A stretch of 64,000 bases of DNA. It comes from Thermopolyspora flexuosa. Its GTDB lineage: Bacteria > Actinomycetota > Actinomycetes > Streptosporangiales > Streptosporangiaceae. Of this stretch, positions 1-8,966 are shown in pieces; positions within the stretch are counted from its first letter, which is position 1; the number at the start of each line of letters is the position of its first letter. The DNA is taken from contig NZ_VFPQ01000001.1 in assembly GCF_006716785.1 (NCBI RefSeq), forward strand, positions 1,178,001 through 1,242,000, given 5' to 3'. Position numbers and translations under genes: made by a program. The notes below the pieces were generated by a model that worked only from the letters and a program-made list of their open reading frames with translations, was not told the DNA's origin and ran no database searches.

Positions 1-945
1 CGTTTTCCGGCACGCTCGTGTGGTGCTCCGAGGGCTCTTTCACCTCCCGGATTGACTGATAGTTTTATTTCACGAACGTTACGCCCGGGGCAAGTGGTGA
101 GTGGACGGATTTGTCGTTTTAGTCGCGATCCGTAAAGGCCGGTCGCGGTTCACCTGCCGGTCGAAGGCATGGGGAGCGGGGCGGCGCCATACCGGGCGTC
201 TCCAGGCGGAGCGTGGCGGCGCGAGGTCGGTTCCATGCACTACCGGTCGGAAATGGTATGGCCCTTATCGGGCGTTGAGTCCCGCAGGTTCGCGGGATCC
301 GCTGCCTCGCGTCGGCCCGCTTGGGTTAATGAAAGGCAATCGCCGGATTTCACGTTCACTTGTGACGATGGACGTGGGTGTGCGCGCCCCTCGCCGTGAT
401 CGGGAGGCCGGCGAATTCGCCCGGCAAACACGTATCCGGAGGGAAATGACGGCCGTCCGCCGTATCGCCGACGCTCCCCGGGCTCCTGCCGGTTCATGCC
501 GAGGGCCACCCGGACCGGATGAAAGCGCCGAACTTGACACGCGGGCCCGGTTCGGGCACCAGACCCCGGGCAGGGCGGATCGGGCGCCCCGCGCGTGCCG
601 TACCCCGGCGACCGGCGCCACCCGAGCCGACGGGGAGTCGGTACCGAGGACGAGGGGAATGTCACCCCGATGCCGTGCACGTTCGTCGAGCAGGCCGATC
701 CTTGCCGGTGCGTCCGCCGACGCGCGAAAGGTGACGGAGGCGGACCCGGCGGAGGCGCGGGCCGGAGTACGGCGACGCCCAACAGTGCCCGCACACGAAC
801 GCCATGCGGGACCGGACGTGGCCCCGCGCGGAGCCGGACATTCACTGCGTGACGGGGACTCGGGCACGGTGTGCCCTGTCGGCCGCCCTGTCACCGGTCA
901 CGCGGTGAATCATCGGGCGGGGCCGTGTCCGCTGATTACACGACG
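1..945. other. stretch with no convincing gene
   Basis: Open frames exist on both strands, but all are rich in Arg, Pro and Gly, have no recognisable domain, and overlap each other as GC-rich random frames do. Bases 1 to about 110 and parts of 300-450 are less GC-rich than the rest of the window. No terminator, repeat or mobile gene was recognised. The stretch lies downstream of the tRNA-Arg gene, a place where integrated elements often sit, but no integrase or repeated tRNA end is visible. Confidence 0.5.
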
Positions 946-1019
946 CGCGCCCTGAGGGATTCGAACCCCCGACCATCGGATTAGAAGTCCGGTGCTCTAT
1001 CCAGCTGAGCTAAGGGCGC
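946..1019 (-). tRNA. tRNA-Arg, anticodon TCT
   Basis: The reverse complement folds as a 74-nt tRNA. The acceptor stem pairs GCGCCCT with AGGGCGC and the discriminator base is G. The D arm is GCTC/GAGC, the anticodon loop is CTTCTAA (anticodon TCT, reading AGA), and the T arm contains GGTTCGAATCC. The 3' CCA is not encoded. AGA is a rare Arg codon in such a GC-rich genome, so this should be a low-demand tRNA. Confidence 0.95.
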
Positions 1020-1437
1020 TCCCGCTCAATTGTGCAGGATCCCGGGAACCGCTGTGCAACGGTTAATGCATCGGTAGGGTAAACGAGTAATATCGCGACG
1101 GCCTCGGGTCCGGACCCGGTCGTCGCGGGCGGAGGGACGCGGGGCGATCCGCTCCCCGCCACGCGTACGGCACGGCCGCCGCGGCCGGGTGCGACCGCAC
1201 GGGACGAGCCTCGCCAGGCGCCGTCGGCCTTACGCCCGGTGAGCGGGAACATGAGCCGGAACGGGTGGGCGGCGTCCCGGTGGGTCCCGTGGGTGGCCGC
1301 CGGCATGAGTGCGGTCACCGGTGACCGCGCAACGTGTCACGCTCCGGCACCGGCCGCACCGGCCCGCGGCGCTCGCGCTTCCGTCAGGCGGCGAAACCGC
1401 CCCGGCGGAGGCGCTTGGAACGTTACCCTTTGGGGGC
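1020..1437. other. intergenic stretch between tRNA-Arg and kinase gene
   Basis: No gene is supported in these 418 bases. The segment 1030-1100, just upstream of the tRNA on the minus strand, is locally AT-richer (around GGTTAATGC and GAGTAATATC) and probably holds the tRNA promoter. No clean -35/-10 pair could be fixed. The right end presumably carries the promoter of the kinase-like gene. Confidence 0.4.
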
Positions 1438-2250
1438 ATGTCGCTGAGCATGACCCTGACCGAGGTCAGGCTGGGCGGGGGACCGTGCGGGGGATCCGTC
1501 ACCGAGGGTGTCGTGCGGGTCGGCGACACCGTGCGGCGGCCGGCGCGGGCCTCGACACCCGCCGTCAACGCCCTGCTCGCGCATCTTGAGGCCGTGGGGT
1601 TCGACGGTGCCCCGCGCGTGCTCGGCGTCGACGAGCTGGGCCGCCAGGTGCTGACGTACATTCCCGGTGAGACCGCCTCCCGGCCGCTTCCGGCGTACGC
1701 GGTGAGCGACGAGACCCTGGTCGCGCTCGCCCGGCTGCTGCGCCGGTTTCACGACGCGGCCGCGGGCTTCGCCCCGCCGCCCGGGCTGGTCTGGGAGGAG
1801 GGGTCCGGCGACGACGGCGAGCCCGAGATCGTCGGGCACTGCGACGTCACGCCGGAGAACGTGGTGTTCCGCGACGGCCGGCCCGTCGCGCTGATCGACT
1901 TCGACCTGGCCCGGCCCACCACCCGGCTGTTCGACGTGGTCACCACGCTGCGGCACTGGGCCCCGCTCGCCGACCCCGTCGACGCGGACCCGCGCCAGCG
2001 CAACCTCGACGTGGGCCGGCGGCTGCGGCTGTTCTGCGACGCGTACGGCCTGCCGCCGCGGGACCGCCGCCGGGTCGTCGAGGTGGCGCGGCTGCGGTTC
2101 GGCCGCTCGTACGCGGCGATGCGCGCCCGGGCGATCCGGGAGGGCGGCGGCTGGGCCCGCATGTGGGCCTCCGGCGCGGGCGACCGCATCCGCCGGGCCG
2201 CCGCGTGGCTCGACGCCCACCAGGAGGAACTGGAGCGGCACCTGTTCTGA
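1438..2250 (+). CDS. aminoglycoside phosphotransferase (APH)-family kinase-like protein
   Basis: This 270-residue protein has the catalytic half of the APH/choline-kinase fold. The segment GHCDVTPENVVF supplies the catalytic Asp and Asn, and LIDFDLA matches the metal-binding DFD position. The substrate cannot be told from sequence; such actinobacterial paralogues often phosphorylate unknown small molecules rather than antibiotics. The ATG at 1438 is preferred because an upstream in-frame extension from 1309 is Arg/Pro-rich and lacks family similarity. The gene stands alone ahead of cobD, with about 150 bases between. The N-terminal lobe is short, with a glycine-rich stretch near residues 10-16. 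Confidence 0.8.
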   Translation: MSLSMTLTEVRLGGGPCGGSVTEGVVRVGDTVRRPARASTPAVNALLAHLEAVGFDGAPRVLGVDELGRQVLTYIPGETASRPLPAYAVSDETLVALARLLRRFHDAAAGFAPPPGLVWEEGSGDDGEPEIVGHCDVTPENVVFRDGRPVALIDFDLARPTTRLFDVVTTLRHWAPLADPVDADPRQRNLDVGRRLRLFCDAYGLPPRDRRRVVEVARLRFGRSYAAMRARAIREGGGWARMWASGAGDRIRRAAAWLDAHQEELERHLF

Positions 2251-2403
2251 CCGTCTCCCGGGCGCGCCTGGCATGGTGGGACGGCCGGGCTCGGACCCCA
2301 GCGGAGAGGAGGCGGCACGGCGCACCCGGCCGCCGTGCGACGACCGATGCTGCTCGCACCCCGCCGATCGGCACCCACCGCCCCGGTACGGCACGGCGGC
2401 CGC

Positions 2404-3360
2404 ATGCGCGCGGCGACCGCGCTCGGCCTGCTCGCCGGGGCCGCCGCGGACGCCGTGTTCGCCGACCCGCGCCGCGGCCACCCGGTCGCCCTGTTCGGCC
2501 GGGCCGCGGCCGCGCTCGAGCGCCGCCTGTACGCGGACTCGAAGGCCCGCGGCGCGGCCCACGCCGCGCTGTGCGCCGGCGGCGCGGCCCTGCTCGGCGC
2601 GGCCGCGCAGGCGCTCACCCGGGACCGGCCGTGGGCCCGGGCCGCGGTGACCGCCGCCGCCACCTGGGCGGTGCTCGGCGGCACCAGCCTCGGCCGGGAG
2701 GGCGCCTACCTCGCCGCCGCCCTGGAGCGCAAGGACATCGCCGCGGCCCGGGCCCGCCTGCCCCACCTGTGCGGGCGCGACCCCGGTCGCCTCGACGAGC
2801 CCGAGCTCGCCCGCGCCACGGTCGAGTCGGTCGCGGAGAACACCTCCGACGCGGTGGTCGCCCCGCTGGTGTGGGGCGCGATCGCCGGGGTGCCCGGCCT
2901 GCTCGGCTACCGGGCGATCAACACGCTCGACGCCATGGTCGGCCACCGCTCGCCCCGGTACGCGAACTTCGGCTGGGCGGCGGCCCGGCTCGACGACGCG
3001 GCGAACCTGCTCCCGGCCCGGCTCACCGCCGCGCTCGCCGTGCTCGCCGCGCCCGTGGCCGGGGGCTCGCCGCGGCGGGCGCTCGCCGTACTGCGCCGGG
3101 ACGGGCACCGGCACCCGAGCCCGAACGCGGGCCGGTGCGAGGCCGCGTTCGCCGGCGCGCTCGGTGTCCGGCTCGGCGGCGCCAACGACTACGGCGGCCG
3201 GATCGAGCACCGCCCCCACCTCGGCGACGGCGAGCGCCCGGGCGCCGCCGACATCCGCCGCGCGGTACGGCTCGCCCGCGTCGTCGGCCTCGCCGCGACC
3301 GCCCTCGCCGCGCTCGCCGCGGCGCGGCCCCGGCTCGCCCGCGCAACGAGGCCCGCCTGA
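2404..3360 (+). CDS. cobD: adenosylcobinamide-phosphate synthase CobD/CbiB
   Basis: This membrane enzyme attaches aminopropanol (or its phosphate) to adenosylcobyric acid in the late steps of cobamide synthesis. Family marks are ADPRRGHPVALFGR near the start, SVAENTSDAVVAPL, and the LLGYRAINTLDAMVGHRS region followed by YANFGWAAARLDDAANLLPAR. The length of 318 residues is typical of CobD, with several hydrophobic Ala/Leu-rich helices. The ATG at 2404 was chosen because the family starts just before this point; GTG 2335 would add a basic, non-conserved leader. cobQ, the enzyme acting just before it, begins 42 bases downstream, so the two are probably co-transcribed. No cobalamin riboswitch was recognised upstream. 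Confidence 0.92.
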   Translation: MRAATALGLLAGAAADAVFADPRRGHPVALFGRAAAALERRLYADSKARGAAHAALCAGGAALLGAAAQALTRDRPWARAAVTAAATWAVLGGTSLGREGAYLAAALERKDIAAARARLPHLCGRDPGRLDEPELARATVESVAENTSDAVVAPLVWGAIAGVPGLLGYRAINTLDAMVGHRSPRYANFGWAAARLDDAANLLPARLTAALAVLAAPVAGGSPRRALAVLRRDGHRHPSPNAGRCEAAFAGALGVRLGGANDYGGRIEHRPHLGDGERPGAADIRRAVRLARVVGLAATALAALAAARPRLARATRPA

Positions 3361-3402
3361 CCGCGCCGTGGCCGGTTCGCGGGGATGTGTCATGGTTGTC
3401 GC

Positions 3403-4896
3403 ATGACGCGAGGGGCACTGCTGGTCGCCGGGACCACGTCGGACGCGGGCAAGAGCGTGGTCACCGCCGGGATCTGCCGCTGGCTGGCCCGCCGGGGCGT
3501 GAAGGTCGCGCCGTTCAAGGCGCAGAACATGTCGCTCAACTCGTACGTGACCCCGGACGGCGCGGAGATCGGCCGGGCCCAGGCGATGCAGGCGGCGGCG
3601 TGCGGCCTGGAACCCACCGCCGACATGAACCCGATCCTGCTCAAGCCGGGCGGCGACCGGCGCAGCCAGGTGGTCGTGCTCGGCGAGCCGATCGCCGACG
3701 TGGACGCCCTGGAGTACGGCGCGCACCGGGACCGGCTGCGCGAGATCGCGCTCGCCGCGCTGGAGCGGCTGCGCGCCGCCTACGACGTGGTGATCTGCGA
3801 GGGCGCGGGCAGCCCGGCAGAGATCAACCTGCGCGCGGGCGACATCGCGAACATGGGGCTCGCCCGCGCCGCCGGGCTGCCGGTGATCGTGGTCGGCGAC
3901 ATCGACCGGGGCGGGGTCTTCGCCTCCCTGTACGGCACGCTCGCCCTGCTGGAGCCCGCCGACCAGGCGCTCGTCGCCGGATTCGTGATCAACAAGTTCC
4001 GCGGCGCGCCCGAGCTGCTCGCCCCCGGCCTCGCCATGCTGCGCGGCCTCACCGGCCGCCCGGTGTACGGCGTGCTGCCCTGGCGCGACGGCCTGTGGCT
4101 CGACGCCGAGGACTCCCTCGCGCTCGCCGCCGACCCGCCCGCCGCGGGCGGGGGCGGCAACCGGGGCACGCTGCGGGTCGCCGTGGTGCGGCTGCCCCGG
4201 ATCTCCAACTTCACCGACGCCGACGCGCTCGCCGCCGAGCCCGGGGTGCTCGTCCGGTTCGTCACCTCGCCGTGGGAGGCCGAGGACGCCGACCTGCTCG
4301 TGCTGCCGGGCACCCGGGCGACCGTGGCCGACCTTGACTGGCTGCGCCGTACCGGCCTCGCCGAGGCCGTCGCGGCCCGGGCGCGGGCGGGGCGGCCGGT
4401 GCTCGGCATCTGCGGCGGCTACCAGATGCTCGCCCGCACCATTCGCGATGAGGTCGAGTCGCGCGCCGGGCACGTGGACGGCCTCGGGCTGCTGCCCGCC
4501 ACCGTGGAGTTCCGCCCGGCCAAGACGCTCGGCCGCCCGAGCGGCGAGGGCTACGGCCACCCGGTGGCCGGGTACGCGATCCACCACGGCGTGGTGACGC
4601 CCACCGGCGGCGAGCCGTTCCCGGGCGGCTGCCGGTCCGGCGCGGTGTGGGGCACCTCGTGGCACGGGCTGCTGGAGAACGACGGCTTCCGCCGGGCGTT
4701 CCTCGCCGACGTCGCCGCGGCGGCCGGGCGGGACTTCGCGCCCGCGCCGGACACCTCGTTCGCGGCGCTGCGCGAGCGCCGCCTCGATGCGCTCGGCGAC
4801 CTCGTCGAGCACCACCTGGACACCGCGGCCCTGCTGCGGCTGCTGGAGAATGGGGTGGACGACGGGCTCCCGGTCCTGCCGCCCGGAGGGGTGTGA
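3403..4896 (+). CDS. cobQ: cobyric acid synthase CobQ
   Basis: This glutamine-dependent amidotransferase amidates adenosylcobyrinic acid a,c-diamide at four carboxyls. The N-terminal dethiobiotin-synthetase-like ATPase domain shows GTTSDAGKS (about residues 10-18) and [10 protein letters not shown]. The C-terminal class I glutamine amidotransferase domain has its nucleophile Cys near residue 337 in GICGGYQML and a catalytic His near residue 421 in SWHGLLEND. At 497 residues it is full length. ATG 3403 is used; an in-frame ATG at 3385 adds only six residues. It follows cobD and runs into the small SHOCT gene, whose possible GTG start overlaps its TGA stop. Confidence 0.95.
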   Translation: MTRGALLVAGTTSDAGKSVVTAGICRWLARRGVKVAPFKAQNMSLNSYVTPDGAEIGRAQAMQAAACGLEPTADMNPILLKPGGDRRSQVVVLGEPIADVDALEYGAHRDRLREIALAALERLRAAYDVVICEGAGSPAEINLRAGDIANMGLARAAGLPVIVVGDIDRGGVFASLYGTLALLEPADQALVAGFVINKFRGAPELLAPGLAMLRGLTGRPVYGVLPWRDGLWLDAEDSLALAADPPAAGGGGNRGTLRVAVVRLPRISNFTDADALAAEPGVLVRFVTSPWEAEDADLLVLPGTRATVADLDWLRRTGLAEAVAARARAGRPVLGICGGYQMLARTIRDEVESRAGHVDGLGLLPATVEFRPAKTLGRPSGEGYGHPVAGYAIHHGVVTPTGGEPFPGGCRSGAVWGTSWHGLLENDGFRRAFLADVAAAAGRDFAPAPDTSFAALRERRLDALGDLVEHHLDTAALLRLLENGVDDGLPVLPPGGV

Positions 4897-4901
4897 CGAA
4901 G

Positions 4902-5108
4902 ATGCGGATGCTGCTGACGGTCGCCTTCGTGCTCGCCGTGCTGGCCGCGGTCGGCTTCGGCGTTGCCTGGCTCACCAGCACGGTGCACGAGCGGCGCCGG
5001 GCGCGGGAGGAGGACCCCAAGGAGATCCTCAAACGCCGGTACGCCGCGGGCGAGATCGACGAGGACGAGTACCTGCGGCGGATGTCCGGCCTGTCGCAGG
5101 ACTGGTGA
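4902..5108 (+). CDS. small membrane protein with SHOCT domain
   Basis: This 68-residue protein has one hydrophobic segment (about residues 3-24) followed by a basic, charged tail. The tail matches the SHOCT motif: DPKEILKRRYAAGEIDEDEY followed by LRRM. SHOCT domains are short oligomerisation or targeting motifs of unclear function. A strong GGAGGG at 4885-4890 lies 11 bases before ATG 4902. GTG 4893 (overlapping the cobQ stop as GTGA) is an alternative that adds three residues but sits too close to that site. It may be carried by the cobQ transcript; no link to cobamide chemistry is implied. Confidence 0.8.
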   Translation: MRMLLTVAFVLAVLAAVGFGVAWLTSTVHERRRAREEDPKEILKRRYAAGEIDEDEYLRRMSGLSQDW

Positions 5109-5112
5109 GGCT

Positions 5113-5508
5113 TCAGTACTTCACCTCGAACCAGACCGCGCGTCCCGCGGGGTGGTCCGTCACGCCCCACGCACGGGCGAGCACGTCGACGAGGAACAGG
5201 CCGCGCCCGCCCTCGCCCTCCTCGTCCTCCGCGTCGCTCTCCACGTGGGGCATGCCCTCCGCCCCGGCGTCGATCACGGTGACGTGGACGACGCCGCGCC
5301 GGGCGGAGGCGACCACGGTCACCGTGCCCGAGTGGCGGGAGTCGGAGTGCCGTACCGCGTTGGTGACGAGTTCGGAGGCGAGCAGCAGCACGTCGTCGAG
5401 GGCCGGATGGTCCTCGCCGAGCCGTTCGCGCAGCCAGGCCCGGGCGCGGGGCACCGACGCCTCGATGGCCGGAAACTCGATCGAGCCGAGCAGACCGTCG
5501 GCGGCCAT
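5113..5508 (-). CDS. anti-sigma-factor-type ATP-binding protein (HATPase_c, RsbW-like)
   Basis: The protein is 131 residues, a stand-alone GHKL ATPase domain. The N box is LLASELVTNAVRHS, the G1 box VIDAG and the G2 box GGRGLFLVDVLA. Such small actinobacterial proteins act as anti-sigma serine kinases or related switch proteins, but no sigma factor or anti-anti-sigma gene is adjacent, so the partner is unknown. An acidic insertion (ESDAEDEEGEGG) sits between the ATP boxes. The gene converges with the SHOCT gene, with only four bases between their stops. Confidence 0.85.
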   Translation of the reverse strand: MAADGLLGSIEFPAIEASVPRARAWLRERLGEDHPALDDVLLLASELVTNAVRHSDSRHSGTVTVVASARRGVVHVTVIDAGAEGMPHVESDAEDEEGEGGRGLFLVDVLARAWGVTDHPAGRAVWFEVKY

Positions 5509-5823
5509 CAGGCATCACGCCCTATGGCCGGACGTCCCTTGACCGGTGCGCGCCCGGCGGGGCGTCGCACGGCGGGGGATCTCGTGGCAGGACATGGCAC
5601 GGGCGCCCTCGATTCCCTCGGTGTGATGTGTCCCACTCACGGCTACGTGCGGACGAAACGGGAAGTTCGAGGGTATCGGGTCGTTCTCGGGCACCCACCA
5701 CCGGGTTACCGGTCAGCGGAACGCTCTTTTTCGGACACCCGAAATTCGCCGCCGCGGCCGGGCCGCGCCACGGCCGGGCGGCTGCTCCGGCCGGTGCTCA
5801 GCGGCCCCGGCCGGAGCATGTGA
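5509..5823. other. intergenic region with terminator of the oxidoreductase gene
   Basis: No gene is supported in these 315 bases. The left part should contain the promoter of the minus-strand ATPase-like gene. The right end holds the hairpin listed separately at 5784-5817. Confidence 0.5.
5784..5817 (-). terminator. hairpin terminator after quinone oxidoreductase gene
   Basis: A perfect 11-bp stem (GCTCCGGCCGG at 5784-5794 against 5807-5817) encloses a 12-base loop. It begins seven bases beyond the stop of the minus-strand gene. There is no strong U tract, as is usual in high-GC actinomycetes. Confidence 0.6.
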
Positions 5824-6783
5824 TCACGGGATGAGCAGGAGCTTTCCGGTGGTACGGCGGGCCTCGAGGTCGTCGTGCGCCTGCCGGGCCTCGGCGAGCG
5901 GGTAGCGGCGGAACACGTTCACCCGGATCCGGCCCTCGGCGAGCCAGCCGAACACCATCTCGGCCCGGGACAGCAGCTCCTCACGGGTGAGGATGTAGTG
6001 GTGCAGGCTCGGCCGGGTGAGGAAGAGCGAGCCGAGCGGGTTGAGCCGCTGCGGGTCGAACGGCGGCACCGGGCCGCTCGCCGCGCCGTACAGCGCGAGC
6101 ACCCCCCGCGGCCGCAGCGAGGCGAGGCTGCCCTCGAACGTGGCGGCCCCCACCCCGTCGTACACCACGTGCACCCCGGCGCCGGTGATCTCCTTGACCG
6201 CCTCGGCGAAGCCGTCGTACCGCAGCACGTGGTCGGCCCCGGCCTCGCGGGCGATCTTCTCCTTCTCCGCGGTGGACACGGTGGTGATCACCCGGGCCCC
6301 GCGCAGCTTGGCGACCTGGATGAGCAGCTGGCCCATGCCGCCCGCACCCGCGTGCACGAGCACGTCGTCGCCCGGCCTGATCTCGTAGGTGGAGTGGGTG
6401 AGGTACTGCGCGGTGAGGCCCTGCAGCATCACCGAGGCCGCGGCCTCCGGGGAGATCGCGTCGGGGATGGGGATCAGCCGGTCGGCGCGGATCACCGCGC
6501 GCTCGGCGTAGCCGCCGGGGATGTTCACCCAGCCCATCTTGTCGCCGACGGACACGCCGGTCACGTCCGGGCCGACCGCGGCCACGGTGCCCGCCCCCTC
6601 CGAGCCGGGCGTGAACGGCAGCGGCAGCTGGTAGCGGCCCATGCGGTGGTAGACGTCGATGAAGTTGACCCCGCTCGCGGCGACGTCGATGAGGACCTCG
6701 CCCGGGCCCGGCACCGGGTCGGGGACCTCGGTGTACTCCAGCGCCGAGGAGTCACCGGGGGTGGACACGACGATGGCGCGCAT
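5824..6783 (-). CDS. NADPH:quinone oxidoreductase-like medium-chain reductase
   Basis: This 319-residue cytosolic protein belongs to the zinc-free quinone oxidoreductase branch of the medium-chain dehydrogenase/reductases. The substrate-side GroES-like domain includes the motif SGVNFIDVYHRMGRY. The Rossmann domain carries HAGAGGMGQLLIQVAK, the dinucleotide-binding glycine cluster. It should reduce quinones or similar enones using NADPH; the true substrate is unknown. ATG 6783 is preceded by AGGTGAAGGAGCGGCAAC, a good ribosome site. It is monocistronic, with a terminator hairpin behind it. Confidence 0.9.
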   Translation of the reverse strand: MRAIVVSTPGDSSALEYTEVPDPVPGPGEVLIDVAASGVNFIDVYHRMGRYQLPLPFTPGSEGAGTVAAVGPDVTGVSVGDKMGWVNIPGGYAERAVIRADRLIPIPDAISPEAAASVMLQGLTAQYLTHSTYEIRPGDDVLVHAGAGGMGQLLIQVAKLRGARVITTVSTAEKEKIAREAGADHVLRYDGFAEAVKEITGAGVHVVYDGVGAATFEGSLASLRPRGVLALYGAASGPVPPFDPQRLNPLGSLFLTRPSLHHYILTREELLSRAEMVFGWLAEGRIRVNVFRRYPLAEARQAHDDLEARRTTGKLLLIP

Positions 6784-6911
6784 GCTGTTGCCGCTCCTTC
6801 ACCTCAGACTGCACAAAAACGTCAACGCGAACATGGTGCCCCGCCGCGGAGCGCGGCCACCCTCCGGCCCCGCGCCCGGATCCGGCCATGGTGATCCGGC
6901 CGGGGCGCGGG

Positions 6912-6942
6912 CCGAGGCCGCCCGCCGCCGGGGCGGCCTCGG
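6912..6942 (-). terminator. hairpin terminator after ABC importer operon
   Basis: A perfect 12-bp stem (CCGAGGCCGCCC at 6912-6923 against 6931-6942) has a seven-base loop. It lies 24 bases beyond the stop of the minus-strand ATPase gene, the last gene of the importer operon. Confidence 0.6.
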
Positions 6943-6966
6943 GCACCGCGTGCGGCCTTCCGCAGG

Positions 6967-8088
6967 TCAGCGGCCTCCGGTACGGCCGGCCGCGGCCGTG
7001 GCCGGCGCGCCGGTGGCCCCTGTGCCGCCGGCCTCGGTGCGCGGCGCGACCAGCACGGGCCGGTCGACGAGCCGCACCGAGGCCCGGGTGCCGGGCACGA
7101 ACCTGGCCACGTCGTGGCCGGGCACGTCGGACAGCACCTCCACGCCGTCGTCGAGCCGCAGGCGCAGCCGTACCGACGCGCCCCGGAACGAGGAGTCCGC
7201 GATCAGCGCCGGGCCGTCCGCGTCCGGGGTGACGAGCACCGCCTCCGGCCGTACGAGCACGTCCACCTCGGGCGAGTCCGGGACCGGCCCGTCGACCGGG
7301 AGCGTCTGGCCGATCACCGTGACCGTGGGCCGGTCGCCCGCCGTGGAGACCACGCCGGGCAGGCGGTTCATGGTGCCGACGAACTCGGCGACGAACGCGG
7401 TCGCGGGCCGCGAGTACAGCTCGGCCGGGGCGGCGCACTGCTCGATGCGCCCGGCGCGCATCACCGCGACCCGGTCGGCGATCGACAGCGCCTCCTCCTG
7501 GTCGTGCGTGACGAAGATCGTCGTGATGTTGAGGGAGAGCTGCAGCCTGCGGATCTCCTCGCGGAGCTGCACGCGCACCTTGGCGTCGAGCGCCGACAGC
7601 GGCTCGTCGAGCAGCAGCACCCGGGGCTCGAGCGCGAGCGCCCGGGCGAGCGCGACCCGCTGCTGCTGGCCGCCGGAGAGCTGGTGCGGGTAGCGGTCGC
7701 CGTGCTCGGGCAGCCCGACGAGCGCGAGCAGCTCCTCGGCGCGGGCCCGGCGTCTGGCCGCGGGCACCTTGCGCACCCGCAGCCCGAACGCCACGTTGTC
7801 GCGCGCGTTGAGGTTGGGGAACAGGCTGTAGGACTGGAACACCATGCCCGCGTCGCGCCGGTTCGCGGGCACCCGGGTGATGTCCTCGCCGTCGATCAGC
7901 ACCGCCCCGGCGTCGGGCTGCTCGAAGCCCGCGAGGACGCGCAGCGCCGTCGTCTTGCCGCACCCGGACGGGCCGAGCAGGGCGACCAGCTCGCCCGGCT
8001 CGATGACGAGGTCGAGATCGTCGAGGGCGACGGTGTCGCCGAAGACACGGCGCAGCCCCTTGAACTCGACACGGGCCCCGGTCGTCAT
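6967..8088 (-). CDS. ABC importer ATP-binding subunit (PotA/PhnT-like)
   Basis: This 373-residue ATPase energises uptake by the operon's importer. Walker A is GPSGCGKTT, the Q-loop region MVFQSYSLFPNL, the signature LSGGQQQR, Walker B LLLDEPLSALD and the switch His THDQEEA. A C-terminal TOBE-type beta domain (about residues 240-345) is typical of spermidine, iron, sulfate or phosphonate importers. Its ATG overlaps the preceding permease stop (ATGA at 8085-8088), so translation is coupled. The TOBE region does not fix the substrate. The last 25 residues are Ala/Gly/Thr-rich. Confidence 0.92.
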   Translation of the reverse strand: MTTGARVEFKGLRRVFGDTVALDDLDLVIEPGELVALLGPSGCGKTTALRVLAGFEQPDAGAVLIDGEDITRVPANRRDAGMVFQSYSLFPNLNARDNVAFGLRVRKVPAARRRARAEELLALVGLPEHGDRYPHQLSGGQQQRVALARALALEPRVLLLDEPLSALDAKVRVQLREEIRRLQLSLNITTIFVTHDQEEALSIADRVAVMRAGRIEQCAAPAELYSRPATAFVAEFVGTMNRLPGVVSTAGDRPTVTVIGQTLPVDGPVPDSPEVDVLVRPEAVLVTPDADGPALIADSSFRGASVRLRLRLDDGVEVLSDVPGHDVARFVPGTRASVRLVDRPVLVAPRTEAGGTGATGAPATAAAGRTGGR

Positions 8089-8966
8089 GACGCACTCCTT
8101 TTCCTGACCCCCGCGCTCGACACCGCGAGCAGCAGGGCCCACGTGAGCAGCAGGCTGAACACCGACACCGCGACCGACACCTGGGCCTGCGACCCGGAGA
8201 TCATCACGATCCACACCGGGAACGGCACGTAGCCCAGCAGCCGCGCCACCGTGTACTCGCCGAGCACGAGCGCGAGGGTGAGGAACGACGCGCCCGCCAG
8301 CCCGGAGCGGATGTTCGGCACGATCACCGAGAGCATCACCCGCGGCCAGGACGCGCCGCAGTTGCGTGCCGCCTCCACCAGGGTGCGCACGTCGATCGCG
8401 GTGAGCGCGGAGTCGAGCGACCGGTAGGCGAACGGCAGCGCGAGCACCACGTACGCGAGCACGAGGATCAGCGGGAACCGCTGGTCCTGGATGGTGATGA
8501 TCGTCTGGTAGAAGGGCGTGGGCGCGAGCACGTCCTGCGCCCACGGCAGCAGCGACGAGATCCCGGCGGTGAACGAGATCGGCGGCACCACCATCGGCAG
8601 CGTGCACAGCACCTCGAGCACCGGCTTCAGCCGCGGCGCGGCGAGCCGTACCGCGAGCATCGCGGGCAGCAGCAACAGCAGCACGAGCACGATCGTGGCG
8701 GCGGCGAGCCCGAGCGAGAGCGACAGGCTGGAGACGAACCCCTCCACGGTGAAGATCCGCGTGTAGGCGTCGAGGGTGAACCCGACGTTCGGGATGTTCA
8801 CCGTGAAGACGAACGCCGTCGCCATCGGCACGAGGAAGTACAGCGCTGCGATCAGCAGCACGACGCCACGCCAGACCCGTACGGTACGCGGGCGCGCCGG
8901 CCCGCCCGGATGCTTGGCGGGCGTGGTGTCGGTGAGGACGGCCGGGGCCGGGGTCAACGTAGCCAT
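8085..8966 (-). CDS. ABC importer permease, second subunit
   Basis: This 293-residue inner-membrane protein has about six hydrophobic helices. Its cytoplasmic coupling segment, VEAARNCGASWPRVMLSVIVPNI, fits the binding-protein-dependent permease EAA motif. It resembles PotC/PhnV-type permeases, which pair with the other permease in this operon. Start ATG 8966 has GGAGTGCCCG upstream and overlaps the preceding gene by 13 bases. A Pro/Thr-rich cytoplasmic tail of about 30 residues precedes the first helix. Confidence 0.9.
   Translation of the reverse strand: MATLTPAPAVLTDTTPAKHPGGPARPRTVRVWRGVVLLIAALYFLVPMATAFVFTVNIPNVGFTLDAYTRIFTVEGFVSSLSLSLGLAAATIVLVLLLLLPAMLAVRLAAPRLKPVLEVLCTLPMVVPPISFTAGISSLLPWAQDVLAPTPFYQTIITIQDQRFPLILVLAYVVLALPFAYRSLDSALTAIDVRTLVEAARNCGASWPRVMLSVIVPNIRSGLAGASFLTLALVLGEYTVARLLGYVPFPVWIVMISGSQAQVSVAVSVFSLLLTWALLLAVSSAGVRKRSAS

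Noticed and set aside
101-955. 284-residue open frame on the plus strand
   Set aside because: It is Arg/Pro/Gly-rich, has no domain and competes with several other frames; it also runs into the tRNA-Arg.
2250-2404. cobalamin riboswitch upstream of cobD
   Set aside because: No conserved B12-box or paired core could be seen.
1423-4815. 1130-residue minus-strand frame
   Set aside because: It is antisense to the kinase, cobD and cobQ genes and has the composition of a shadow frame.
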